From: Rhizobium sp. Root1203
GTDB taxonomy: Bacteria > Pseudomonadota > Alphaproteobacteria > Rhizobiales > Rhizobiaceae
Assembly: GCF_001424945.1 (NCBI RefSeq)
Contig: NZ_LMCW01000012.1
Location: forward strand, 1,050,414 to 1,114,413
Direction of reading: 5' to 3'
Length of the DNA stretch: 64,000 nucleotides
The notes under the pieces are model-generated. The model was not told the origin of the DNA and did not search any database. It saw only the letters and a program-made list of their open reading frames with translations. Below, in pieces: positions 56,169-64,000 of this stretch (its first letter is position 1; each line of letters starts with the position of its first letter). A program made the position numbers and the translations under genes.

Positions 56169-56359
56169 GGCGGTCTTCTCCCTTGTAAATGAACAGGTTC
56201 GGCCTCCGCGGCCTATGAGGATGAGGTAGGGCTTCGCCATTGAGGATGCAAGCGCTTTGCTCTGGATAAGCACCCCTTGCAATACGGATCACTAACAATC
56301 GACTTGACCCTCTGCGGGCGTAGCGCCATGTTCCGCCGACATCAACGGATGGGAACACC

Positions 56360-57208
56360 TTGCCGATAGCTGCCAACCTCCTGGCCATCATGCCTTTCCC
56401 GGATATCGATCCGATCGCGTTTTCGATCGGTCCCCTGGCCATTCATTGGTACGGTCTCGCCTATGTCACCGGCATCATGCTCGGATGGTATTATGCGCGT
56501 TTGATCGCCGGCAACGACACACTCTGGCCCGGCAACCGCTCGCCGATCTCGAAAACACAGCTTGACGACTTCATCGTCTGGGTGGCGCTCGGGATCGTGC
56601 TTGGTGGGCGCATCGGCTACATCCTTTTCTACGATCTTCCCTCGGTGATCGAGAGCCCGATCCGCGCGATCCAGATCTGGAACGGCGGCATGTCCTTTCA
56701 CGGCGGACTGGCAGGCACGACCATTGCGATGATCATCTTCGCGCGGCGCAACGGCATTCCGTTGTGGAGCCTTTTCGATATCGTCTCGGCCGTCGTTCCG
56801 ATCGGCCTTTTCTGCGGCCGCATCGCCAATTTCATCAATGGGGAGCTCTGGGGCCGGCTGACGGATGTACCCTGGGCGATTGTGTTCCCGACGGGCGGCC
56901 CCTTTGCCCGCCACCCGAGCCAGCTCTACGAAGCCGGTCTCGAGGGCATCGTGCTCCTCCTCGTCCTTGCCCTGTTGATCTATGCGTTGCGCGCCTTGAA
57001 GACACCCGGCTTTGTCACCGGCGTGTTTGTGTGCGGCTACGCCCTGTCGCGTATTTTCGTTGAATTCTTCCGCGAACCGGATGCCCAGCTTGGCTACCTT
57101 CTCGGCACCGGCTGGTTGACGATGGGGATGGTCCTCTCGTCTCCCATGCTTCTACTTGGCGTCTGGGCCATGATCCGTGCCCGCCGGCAGGCTGCCCTGC
57201 AGCACTGA
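56360..57208 (+). CDS. lgt: Prolipoprotein diacylglyceryl transferase
   Basis: 282 residues; transfers diacylglycerol to the lipobox cysteine of prolipoproteins in the inner membrane. Starts at TTG 56360 ([43 protein letters not shown]) with GGGAAC upstream; an ATG at 56390 is the alternative. Seven membrane helices; the signature [25 protein letters not shown] and the essential His region [12 protein letters not shown] are intact. It is followed at 25 bp by midA and then pgeF. Two lipoproteins with clear lipoboxes are encoded later in the window. Confidence 0.96.
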   Translation: MPIAANLLAIMPFPDIDPIAFSIGPLAIHWYGLAYVTGIMLGWYYARLIAGNDTLWPGNRSPISKTQLDDFIVWVALGIVLGGRIGYILFYDLPSVIESPIRAIQIWNGGMSFHGGLAGTTIAMIIFARRNGIPLWSLFDIVSAVVPIGLFCGRIANFINGELWGRLTDVPWAIVFPTGGPFARHPSQLYEAGLEGIVLLLVLALLIYALRALKTPGFVTGVFVCGYALSRIFVEFFREPDAQLGYLLGTGWLTMGMVLSSPMLLLGVWAMIRARRQAALQH

Positions 57209-57233
57209 TCTCGGCTGTTGGAGGAGGAGAACC

Positions 57234-58334
57234 ATGACCACCGCACTCGGTGAGAAGATCAAGGCGATCATCCGGGCGAATGGACCGATCAGCGTGACGG
57301 ATTTCTTTTCGCTCTGCCTCGCCGATCCCGAATACGGCTACTACCGCACCCGTGAACCGTTCGGCAGTTCCGGTGACTTCGTGACCGCGCCGGAAGTCAG
57401 CCAGCTATTCGGTGAAATGATCGGCGTCTTCATCGTCCATGCCTGGCAACGCCACGGCACGCCGGCAGACGTCAGGCTTGTGGAGATCGGACCCGGACGC
57501 GGCACGATGATGGCCGACATGCTGCGCGTCATCTCTCGCCTCGCGCCGCCCCTCTTCGAAAACATGACGGCGCATCTCGTGGAAACCAGCGAACGCCTGC
57601 GCGACATCCAGCAGGAAACCCTGGCGGATCATTCCGGCAAGATCGAGTGGCACACTGATTTCGGCGAGGTGCCACCCGGCTTTACGCTGATTGCCGCCAA
57701 CGAGCTCTTCGACGCCATCCCCATCCGGCAGTTCGTGAAGACAGCGGCCGGTTTCAGGGAGCGCATGGTCGGCCTCGACGCCGATGACGAGCTGGCATTT
57801 GGGGCCGGGATCGCGGGCATCGACCCTGCCCTGCTGCCGGAAGGGGCTCAGTCCATGCCGTCAGGCACCCTGTTTGAGATTTCTCCTGCCCGGCAGTCGG
57901 TGATGCTCGCCATCGCAGAGAGGCTCAAGCGTTTTGACGGGACGGCACTCGCAATCGACTATGGTCATCTGGTCACCGGCTTCGGCGATACACTCCAGGC
58001 TGTTCGCATGCATGAGTTCGATCCGGCACTGGCCCATCCGGGCGAAGCCGACCTGACCAGCCACGTCGATTTCCAGGCGCTGGCGGAAACAGCCGCTTCG
58101 GCAGGCCTGCATATCAACGGGGCGCTCCACCAGGGAGATTTCCTGGTCGGGCTCGGCATTCTTGACCGAGCCGCCGCGCTCGGCCGCGATCGCGAGCCGC
58201 GCACACAGCAGATCATCCAGGCCGCCGTCGATCGGCTTGCTGGCGAAGGAGAGGGAAAAATGGGGGAACTGTTCAAGGCAATGGCTGTCTCTCATCCCGC
58301 CATCGCCCTCATGCCCTTCCGCCCCGTGGATTGA
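57234..58334 (+). CDS. SAM-dependent methyltransferase, MidA/NDUFAF7 family
   Basis: 366 residues from 57234 (MTTALGEKIKAIIRANGPISVTDFFSLCLADPEYGYYRTREPFGSSGDFVTAPEVSQLFGE), behind GGAGGAGGAG. The family (DUF185) includes mitochondrial NDUFAF7/MidA, an arginine methyltransferase for complex I assembly. The SAM site is VRLVEIGPGRGTMMADMLR (about 81-100), and LIAANELFDAIPIRQFV and ALAIDYGH are conserved. A role in complex I assembly is plausible but not shown in bacteria. It overlaps no neighbour and probably shares a transcript with lgt and pgeF. Confidence 0.92.
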   Translation: MTTALGEKIKAIIRANGPISVTDFFSLCLADPEYGYYRTREPFGSSGDFVTAPEVSQLFGEMIGVFIVHAWQRHGTPADVRLVEIGPGRGTMMADMLRVISRLAPPLFENMTAHLVETSERLRDIQQETLADHSGKIEWHTDFGEVPPGFTLIAANELFDAIPIRQFVKTAAGFRERMVGLDADDELAFGAGIAGIDPALLPEGAQSMPSGTLFEISPARQSVMLAIAERLKRFDGTALAIDYGHLVTGFGDTLQAVRMHEFDPALAHPGEADLTSHVDFQALAETAASAGLHINGALHQGDFLVGLGILDRAAALGRDREPRTQQIIQAAVDRLAGEGEGKMGELFKAMAVSHPAIALMPFRPVD

Positions 58335-58432
58335 CAGAGCGCGCGCGGCTGGGCCAACATCCGGCGCAAGGAAAGACGCTTCGCCGGACAAGACGGAATA
58401 GACAGAGCGAAAGCCAAATCTTGGAATTGCTG

Positions 58433-59227
58433 ATGACACATGCGCCATCCCCGGCACCGATCCAGAGCGAGCTGCTGAACCAGGCGACAGGCGGCGCAAT
58501 CGTTCATGGCTATTTCACCCGGCAGGGAGGCGTTTCCGATGGCATCTATCGCGGCCTCAATGTTGGCCTCGGATCGAACGACAACCGCGAGAGGGTGCAG
58601 GAAAACCGGCGGCGCGTGGCAAGCTGGTTCGCGCTGCCGCTGGAACGCCTGGCGACCGTGCATCAGGTTCACTCGCCCGATGTCGTCGTCGTCGATGCCG
58701 ACTACGACGGTTCCCGTCCGGCGGCAGATGCGTTGGTAACGGCAACGCCGGGCATCGCTCTCGGTGTTCTGGCTGCCGATTGCGGGCCGATCCTGTTCGC
58801 CGATCCGGAAATGAGCGTCATCGGCGCAGCCCATGCCGGCTGGAAGGGTGCGCTCACCGGCGTGCTGGAGAACACGATCGATGCGATGGAGAAGCTGGGC
58901 GCCAGACGGGAGGCGATCGTCGCCTGCCTCGGTCCGTCGATCAGCCGACGGAGTTACGAAGTCGGCCCCGAATTCGTCGACCGTTTTGTCAGCCAGAACA
59001 AGGCATACGACCAATATTTCACTGCGTCGCCGAAGGCTGGGCATGCGATGTTCGACCTTCCCGCACTCACGGTCGACCGGCTGCGCGCCGCAGGCGTTCG
59101 AGCGGAAAGCCTGGGGCTCTGCACCTACCCCGATAGCGAGCGTTTCTTCTCCTATCGGCGCACCACGCATAGGCAGGAGCCGGACTACGGCCGGCAGATT
59201 TCTGCGATTGCCATTAGGGAGATTTGA
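58433..59227 (+). CDS. pgeF: Peptidoglycan editing factor PgeF (YfiH/laccase-domain family)
   Basis: 264 residues from 58433 (MTHAPSPAPIQSELLNQATGGAIVHGYFTRQGGVSDG). The metal-binding residues are visible in LATVHQVHSPDVVVVD, VLAADCGPILFADP, IGAAHAGWKGALTGVLENTI and the C-terminal FFSYRRTTHRQEPDYGRQISAIAI. Family members act on purine nucleosides or remove faulty peptidoglycan precursors. The chosen ATG has only a weak ribosome binding site. Its TGA is 6 bp before the M24 peptidase ATG. Confidence 0.93.
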   Translation: MTHAPSPAPIQSELLNQATGGAIVHGYFTRQGGVSDGIYRGLNVGLGSNDNRERVQENRRRVASWFALPLERLATVHQVHSPDVVVVDADYDGSRPAADALVTATPGIALGVLAADCGPILFADPEMSVIGAAHAGWKGALTGVLENTIDAMEKLGARREAIVACLGPSISRRSYEVGPEFVDRFVSQNKAYDQYFTASPKAGHAMFDLPALTVDRLRAAGVRAESLGLCTYPDSERFFSYRRTTHRQEPDYGRQISAIAIREI

Positions 59228-59232
59228 GCGGT

Positions 59233-60384
59233 ATGGCCCTGCACTTCGAGAAGCCCGAATTTGCCAGCCGCCTCGCGCGCCTGACGGAAAAGATGCTGGA
59301 AGAAAAGCTCGACGCTGTCCTGCTCTTCGCCCAGGAGAGCATGTACTGGCTCACCGGCTACGATACCTTCGGCTACTGTTTCTTCCAGACACTGGTGGTC
59401 AAATCGGACGGTACGATGGCGCTCATCACGCGCTCGGCCGATCTGCGCCAGGCCAGGCAGACGTCGATCCTGGAGAACATTCACATCTGGGTCGACAGGG
59501 TGAACGCCGACCCGACGGTCGATCTCAAGAACCTGCTGGTCGAAATGGACCTGCTGGGTGCCCGTATTGGCATCGAATACGACACGCACGGCATGACCGG
59601 CCGTATCGCCCGCCTGCTCGACGCGCAGCTCGCGGCGTTCGGCCAGATCGTCGACGCATCCTACCTCGTCAGCCGCCTGCGTCTGATCAAAAGCACCGCT
59701 GAAATGGCATATGTCGAACGCGCGGCGGCACTGGCCGACGACGCGCTCGATGCTGCCATCGCGCTCACCAATCCCGGCGCCGACGAGGCCGACATTCTCG
59801 CAGCCATGCAGGGCGCGGTATTTGTCGGCGGCGGCGACTACCCCGCCAACGAGTTCATCATCGGCTCCGCGCAGGATGCTTTGCTCTGCCGCTACAAGGC
59901 CGGACGGAGGAAGCTCGATGCCAACGACCAGCTGACGCTAGAATGGGCGGGCGCCTATGCGCACTACCACGCGGCGATGATGCGCACGATCGTCGTCGGC
60001 GAACCGGCCTATCGTCATCGCGAGCTCTATAACGCCTGCCTCGAAACCATCCAGGCGATCGAAACCGTCCTGAAGCCGGGCAACACGTTCGGCGACGTCT
60101 TCGACATGCACTCCAAGATCATGGACGAACGTGGGCTTGCCAGGCATCGCCTCAATGCCTGTGGCTACTCGCTTGGCGCGCGCTTCTCGCCATCGTGGAT
60201 GGAGCACCAGATGTTCCACGTCGGGAACCCTCAGCCCATCGAGGCCGATATGTCGCTCTTCGTCCACATGATTATCATGGACTCCGATACGGGAACGGCA
60301 ATGACACTTGGCCAGACCTATCGGACGACCGAGGGAGCGCCACGATCGCTTTCCCGACATCCGTTGGACTTCCTCAACGCGTGA
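59233..60384 (+). CDS. M24 family metallopeptidase (Xaa-Pro peptidase/creatinase-like)
   Basis: 383 residues from the ATG at 59233 (MALHFEKPEFASRLARLTEKMLEEKLDAVLLFAQESMYWLTGYDTFGY); a TTG at 59224 overlapping the pgeF stop is possible. The N-terminal creatinase domain is followed by the pita-bread fold (LRLIKSTAEMAYVERAAALADDALDAAI). Metal-site residues are only partly conventional: expected Asp/His/Glu positions fall in LEWAGAYAHYHAAMMRTIVVG and FVHMIIMDSDTGTAMTLGQTY, where the canonical DxG...D is changed to EWAGAYAHYH. Possibly a non-peptidase member of the family. Probable end of the lgt-midA-pgeF transcript. Confidence 0.88.
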   Translation: MALHFEKPEFASRLARLTEKMLEEKLDAVLLFAQESMYWLTGYDTFGYCFFQTLVVKSDGTMALITRSADLRQARQTSILENIHIWVDRVNADPTVDLKNLLVEMDLLGARIGIEYDTHGMTGRIARLLDAQLAAFGQIVDASYLVSRLRLIKSTAEMAYVERAAALADDALDAAIALTNPGADEADILAAMQGAVFVGGGDYPANEFIIGSAQDALLCRYKAGRRKLDANDQLTLEWAGAYAHYHAAMMRTIVVGEPAYRHRELYNACLETIQAIETVLKPGNTFGDVFDMHSKIMDERGLARHRLNACGYSLGARFSPSWMEHQMFHVGNPQPIEADMSLFVHMIIMDSDTGTAMTLGQTYRTTEGAPRSLSRHPLDFLNA

Positions 60385-60413
60385 CGTAAAGCGTCAAAGC
60401 CAGCAATCCGCAA

Positions 60414-60458
60414 TTGACACAGACCAGCCCCGACCGTCATAAAGTTTGCCGGGGCTGG
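60414..60458 (+). promoter_or_regulatory. Lipoprotein gene promoter embedded in a 9-bp inverted repeat
   Basis: TTGACA (60414-60419), 17-bp spacer, TCATAA (60437-60442). CCAGCCCCG (60424-60432) and CGGGGCTGG (60450-60458) are perfect inverted copies that straddle the -10 box, an ideal repressor position. As RNA the repeat could instead terminate read-through from the M24 gene, but no T-tract follows. Confidence 0.5.
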
Positions 60459-60488
60459 CACGCGCATGAGGGAAGGACGAACCGAGGG

Positions 60489-61322
60489 ATGACGCGAGTT
60501 GCGACGGCGCCCACGCTCATGGCCTGCCTTACCCTTCTGTCGGCCTGCAACACCACGGATGCGCTGACCCCGCTGGTCGACGTCGGCGACACCTCAGGCA
60601 GTGTCCGCTCGTCACCTGTGACCCAGCGCGACGTGGAGCGTATCGCAGGAACGACGCCGCGCAGGCAGGCATTTGCATCCGAGCCCCAGCAGCAAGGCGG
60701 ATACCAGCAAGGCGGTTACCATCCGGCCTACGTCAGGCAGGGCACCGGCGCGCCTCCCACGACGATGGACGCCCAGGCTCTCGCTCTCGACGGCGACGCC
60801 CGCTCGCCGGCAGCGTCCCCCCGGATTGAGAGCAAGACGCTTACTGAACCCGTGTCGAACGCCGAAGCCGAAGAACAGGACATGGTCGAGCAGCCGGCAC
60901 GGCAGCCTCCTGTGAAGCAAAACCAGACTGCAATGCTGAATGCGGGCACGAACCGCGGCACGACCGTGCGTTTCCTGCCCATCATCGGCGCCCCGGTCCA
61001 GGCGGTAACACCGTTGTCCCGGCAGCTCGGCACAGAGGCGCGCTCGCACGGCCTTTCGATCAGGAGCTCCAACGACAACAGCAGCTCCTACATCCTGAAG
61101 GGCTATCTCTCCGCCTTTTCCGACAGCGGCAACGTGACGGTCGTCTATGTCTGGGACGTACTGGACAACAGCGGCGCTCGCCTGCACCGCATCCAGGGAC
61201 AGGAGAGCGTGCCGTCGGCAGCACAGGATCCATGGGCTGCCGTCCCCGCCTCTGTCATGCAGCAAATTGCGTCCAAGACGATCACCGAGTTCTCTTCTTG
61301 GCGTGAAGCTCGTGGCGGCTAA
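60489..61322 (+). CDS. Lipoprotein, uncharacterised
   Basis: 277 residues from 60489 (MTRVATAPTLMACLTLLSAC), an obvious lipoprotein signal peptide with lipobox LSAC and acylated C20. The middle (about 30-160) is low-complexity, rich in Gln, Pro and Ser. A folded C-terminal domain (about 165-277) reads FLPIIGAPVQAVTPLSRQLGTEARSHGLSIRSSNDNSSSYILKGYLSAFSDSGNVTVVYVWDVLDNSGARLHRIQGQE and ends TITEFSSWRE; this segment recurs in rhizobial envelope lipoproteins of unknown function. Mature protein should be membrane-anchored after Lgt processing. It precedes prs by 106 bp. Confidence 0.85.
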   Translation: MTRVATAPTLMACLTLLSACNTTDALTPLVDVGDTSGSVRSSPVTQRDVERIAGTTPRRQAFASEPQQQGGYQQGGYHPAYVRQGTGAPPTTMDAQALALDGDARSPAASPRIESKTLTEPVSNAEAEEQDMVEQPARQPPVKQNQTAMLNAGTNRGTTVRFLPIIGAPVQAVTPLSRQLGTEARSHGLSIRSSNDNSSSYILKGYLSAFSDSGNVTVVYVWDVLDNSGARLHRIQGQESVPSAAQDPWAAVPASVMQQIASKTITEFSSWREARGG

Positions 61323-61363
61323 GCCACAGGCTTTTTAGAAATAAGGAAGCCTGTGGCTCCTTT
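61322..61363 (+). terminator. Terminator-like hairpin overlapping the lipoprotein stop codon
   Basis: AGCCACAGGCTT (61322-61333) and AAGCCTGTGGCT (61347-61358) form a perfect 12-bp stem, followed by CCTTTA. The first base of the stem is the last base of the TAA stop. The T-tract is modest. Confidence 0.65.
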
Positions 61364-61428
61364 ACGCTTGCATTCGGGAACAAGCTGGCTAAAAAGCGCG
61401 GCTATCAGCAGGTAACAGGCGGACCAAG

Positions 61429-62361
<933 letters not shown>

Positions 62362-62457
62362 ACCATCACAGATTTGCGAACAATAGCAGCGCTTTGCACT
62401 TTGTCCTGATCACGCCTTCGGCTAGGATTTCGAACGAAGTCAAGCCGCGGGGAAACA

Positions 62458-62901
62458 ATGATGTTTGTCGGTTTCACAGTGCCGAAAAAGCTCGCGCTGC
62501 TTTTTCTGATCCCCATGCTCTCGGCATGCACGGCCGATGTCGACCCCGGCTCCTCGCGGCCGCCGCCGCGCCCTCGCCCGCCGCAGCCGCAGATGTGCAC
62601 CATGGAGTATGCGCCGGTCTGCGGCCAGCGCGGCCCGCGCACGCAGACGTTCGGCAATGCCTGCCAGGCTCGGAGCAGCGGATTCCAGATCATCGGCCGC
62701 GGCGAATGCCGCCGGCCGCAACCGATCGCGCCGCCGCCCCGGCCGGAACCGCCTCCACCGGATCGCCCGGCGGGCGCCTGCACCCGCGAATACAGGCCGG
62801 TCTGCGGTCAGCGCGGACCACAGATGCGGACTTTCCCGAATGCGTGTGAAGCCGACAACAGCGGTTTCCGCATTGTCGGCCAAGGCCAATGCCGTCCGTG
62901 A
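62458..62901 (+). CDS. Lipoprotein with two Kazal-type domains
   Basis: 147 residues. Lipoprotein signal peptide ending LSAC (C24), then a Pro/Arg-rich linker and two short Kazal-like repeats separated by another Pro-rich linker. Cysteines in repeat 1 are C47, C55, C69, C84 and in repeat 2 C108, C116, C130, C145, with identical spacing (x7, x13, x14). EYAPVCGQRGP and EYRPVCGQRGP are the conserved VCG cores. Each repeat has four cysteines where classic Kazal inhibitors have six. A protease-inhibitor role in the periplasm is suggested by family, not demonstrated. ATG codons at 62458 and 62461 both fit. Confidence 0.88.
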   Translation: MMFVGFTVPKKLALLFLIPMLSACTADVDPGSSRPPPRPRPPQPQMCTMEYAPVCGQRGPRTQTFGNACQARSSGFQIIGRGECRRPQPIAPPPRPEPPPPDRPAGACTREYRPVCGQRGPQMRTFPNACEADNSGFRIVGQGQCRP

Positions 62902-62953
62902 GGCAGAACCGACGTGCTTCGGTTGACGGGCGCGCCGGCCATGAGGCGACCCG

Positions 62954-63631
62954 CTAGGCGGCAATATGCGATGCTGCAGACATGACCTCCTGGGGAGCCG
63001 GTACGCCGAACAGACGGCGCCCGTCATCGGCGACCTCCGTGAAACACCAACGCACGACACCGTCGCGGTCGAGCAGGAATTCGCCGATGAGCTGCCCCTC
63101 GCCCCCAGCGATCATGCTGCGGTCCTCGTCCGTGAATTCGTAGCCGTCCGCCGTGTCGAGATACTCGGTGGCCGCCATCACACCCATCGGCTCCGGCAGT
63201 TCCGGCATCTCAAGACGCATGGAACCAAGCGCTTCCAGACTGACCTTATAGGGCCACGCCGTCTCGGACTGCGTAAATTCGATGTTCGGAAGCCCGAAGG
63301 CGCGGTGCGATACCCGGTCGGGATCCGACGCCGCGAGCAGATTGGGAACAGGATGATACCGGAAATAGAGGCGCGCGCGCTCGATCGGCGTGTTGACGAT
63401 CGTCAGACTTTCCACGCCCTTCTCTTGCAGGTCGCCCGCCAGACTTGCCATGGCGGCGATCTGCCGTCGGCAGAACGGGCAGTGCAAGCCGCGAAACAGC
63501 CCGACCAGAACCGGCTTCTGTCCGCGAAAGTCGTCTATCGCTATTTTGCCCTGGCGCGTGATCGCGTCGAGAACGACGTTGGGCGCACGATCGCCTGGCT
63601 GCAAGGGTCTATCGCTCTGGATTTCCGGCAT
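62954..63631 (-). CDS. Redoxin domain-containing protein (peroxiredoxin-like, CPFC motif)
   Basis: 225 residues with an AhpC/TSA-type thioredoxin fold: PLQPGDRAPNVVLDAITRQGKIAIDDFRGQKPVLVGLFRGLHCPFCRRQIAAMASLAGDLQEKGVESLTIVNTP. C51 and C54 form a thioredoxin-like CxxC, while true peroxiredoxins have T-x2-C, so a disulfide reductase or unusual peroxidase role is more likely. The C-terminal half (GEFLLDRDGVVRWCFTEVADDG) adds one further Cys. No signal peptide. Upstream on the same strand lies a TPR protein gene. Confidence 0.87.
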   Translation of the reverse strand: MPEIQSDRPLQPGDRAPNVVLDAITRQGKIAIDDFRGQKPVLVGLFRGLHCPFCRRQIAAMASLAGDLQEKGVESLTIVNTPIERARLYFRYHPVPNLLAASDPDRVSHRAFGLPNIEFTQSETAWPYKVSLEALGSMRLEMPELPEPMGVMAATEYLDTADGYEFTDEDRSMIAGGEGQLIGEFLLDRDGVVRWCFTEVADDGRRLFGVPAPQEVMSAASHIAA

Positions 63632-63730
63632 GTCATCCTCCTTCGCATGTTCGCCAGGCGCACTGCGCGTCGGTGGGGATTGTTTCTAGGCGACTCCATC
63701 GGAAGCCGTCTGACTGCCAGCGGCCTTCGT

Positions 63731-64000
63731 TCAGTCAAGAAAAGGCAACACCACCAAAGCATCCGGATCCAGACCGTGTTTGGTGCAAACGTCCTGAGCC
63801 AGCGCAAAATACCGCTCGGCCTCGGCCATATCGTCGTTTTCCAGATTCAGCGTCGCTAGCCCATCATAGCATGGAAACAGCAGCTGCGGCTCGCCAATTT
63901 CACCTGCGAGCTTCAGCGCCTCGTCGTAATAGTTGCGCGCCAGTTCCGGCTGGCCATGACATTGATGGATCTGTCCAAGCACGATCAGCGGCACCGCCAG
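63731..64000 (-). CDS. TPR-repeat protein, C-terminal part only
   Basis: The frame is open from the right edge to TGA at 63731, 90 codons including the stop. It contains tetratricopeptide repeats (LIVLGQIHQCHGQPELARNYYDEALKLAGEIGEPQLLFPCYDGLATLNLENDDMAEAERYFALAQDVC). The style matches the C-termini of large ATPase/adenylate-cyclase-TPR proteins of Rhizobiales, but the rest lies outside the window, so the overall identity is open. Confidence 0.75.
   Translation of the reverse strand: MAVPLIVLGQIHQCHGQPELARNYYDEALKLAGEIGEPQLLFPCYDGLATLNLENDDMAEAERYFALAQDVCTKHGLDPDALVVLPFLD

Overview
The window reads as a chromosomal core segment from a Rhizobiaceae member (Rhizobium/Agrobacterium/Sinorhizobium/Shinella relatives). 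Evidence for this is the G+C-rich alphaproteobacterial codon use, the block greA - lpsB-type glycosyltransferase - lrp - trxB - lsrB-type LysR - two tandem AbcR small RNAs - arsR, the BA14K, DUF1236 and LsrB protein families, and TTGACN-N17 promoters. The genus cannot be fixed from sequence reading alone. I see no insertion sequence, prophage, CRISPR array, tRNA or rRNA gene.

Layout. 1-9245 (mostly minus strand): dnaG and recQ, a methyltransferase, kbl and tdh (threonine to glycine), a 40-codon stump of a GFA-family gene, then rpoD running off the left edge. 9246-26909: a gene desert with palindromes, an unrecognised winged-helix-like protein, yqeY, carA, a GFA protein, MATE and Tet-type exporters, a LysR/aldo-keto reductase pair, a zinc metallopeptidase, a DUF2306 membrane protein (with a 14-codon leader ORF) opposite a LytTR membrane regulator, a PAP2 phosphatase, a zinc alcohol dehydrogenase and carB. 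The two carbamoyl-phosphate synthase subunits are therefore about 10.7 kb apart. 26958-36263: a UdgX uracil-DNA crosslinking protein coupled to a radical-SAM DNA-repair protein, greA with a terminator in its leader, lpsB, lrp, trxB, lsrB, two 115-nt AbcR RNAs with matching promoters and inverted repeats, arsR, a possible 33-aa protein and an Old Yellow Enzyme.

36338-46034: an APH(6)-type kinase, an NmrA-like reductase with a divergent LysR gene, chaA, aatA, a Gram-negative sortase with a drastically shortened substrate gene, a PQQ-type sugar dehydrogenase and a DMT exporter. 46035-55515: cspA behind a long structured leader, BA14K, metallo-hydrolase, SH3 and glycine-zipper proteins, ilvE, a MarR/response regulator/histidine kinase/DUF1349 cluster, csaA, proC and ybjN. 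55516-64000: a DnaA-box-like palindrome between direct repeats, ubiK, lgt, midA, pgeF, an M24 peptidase, a lipoprotein behind an operator-like promoter, prs, a double-Kazal lipoprotein, a redoxin and the end of a TPR protein.

Most of the window is housekeeping. The most unusual elements are: (1) the sortase and mini-substrate pair at 42449-43742, whose substrate keeps the signal peptide, the start of the VIT domain and an LPQTA sorting signal but lacks the body of the protein; (2) the duplicated AbcR promoters, each with a similar inverted repeat centred 54 bp upstream of the inferred start, next to the lsrB-type regulator gene; (3) the UdgX/radical-SAM repair pair; and (4) several leader or operator structures (cspA, greA, the 14-codon ORF before DUF2306, 9847-9874, 55804-55853 and 60414-60458).
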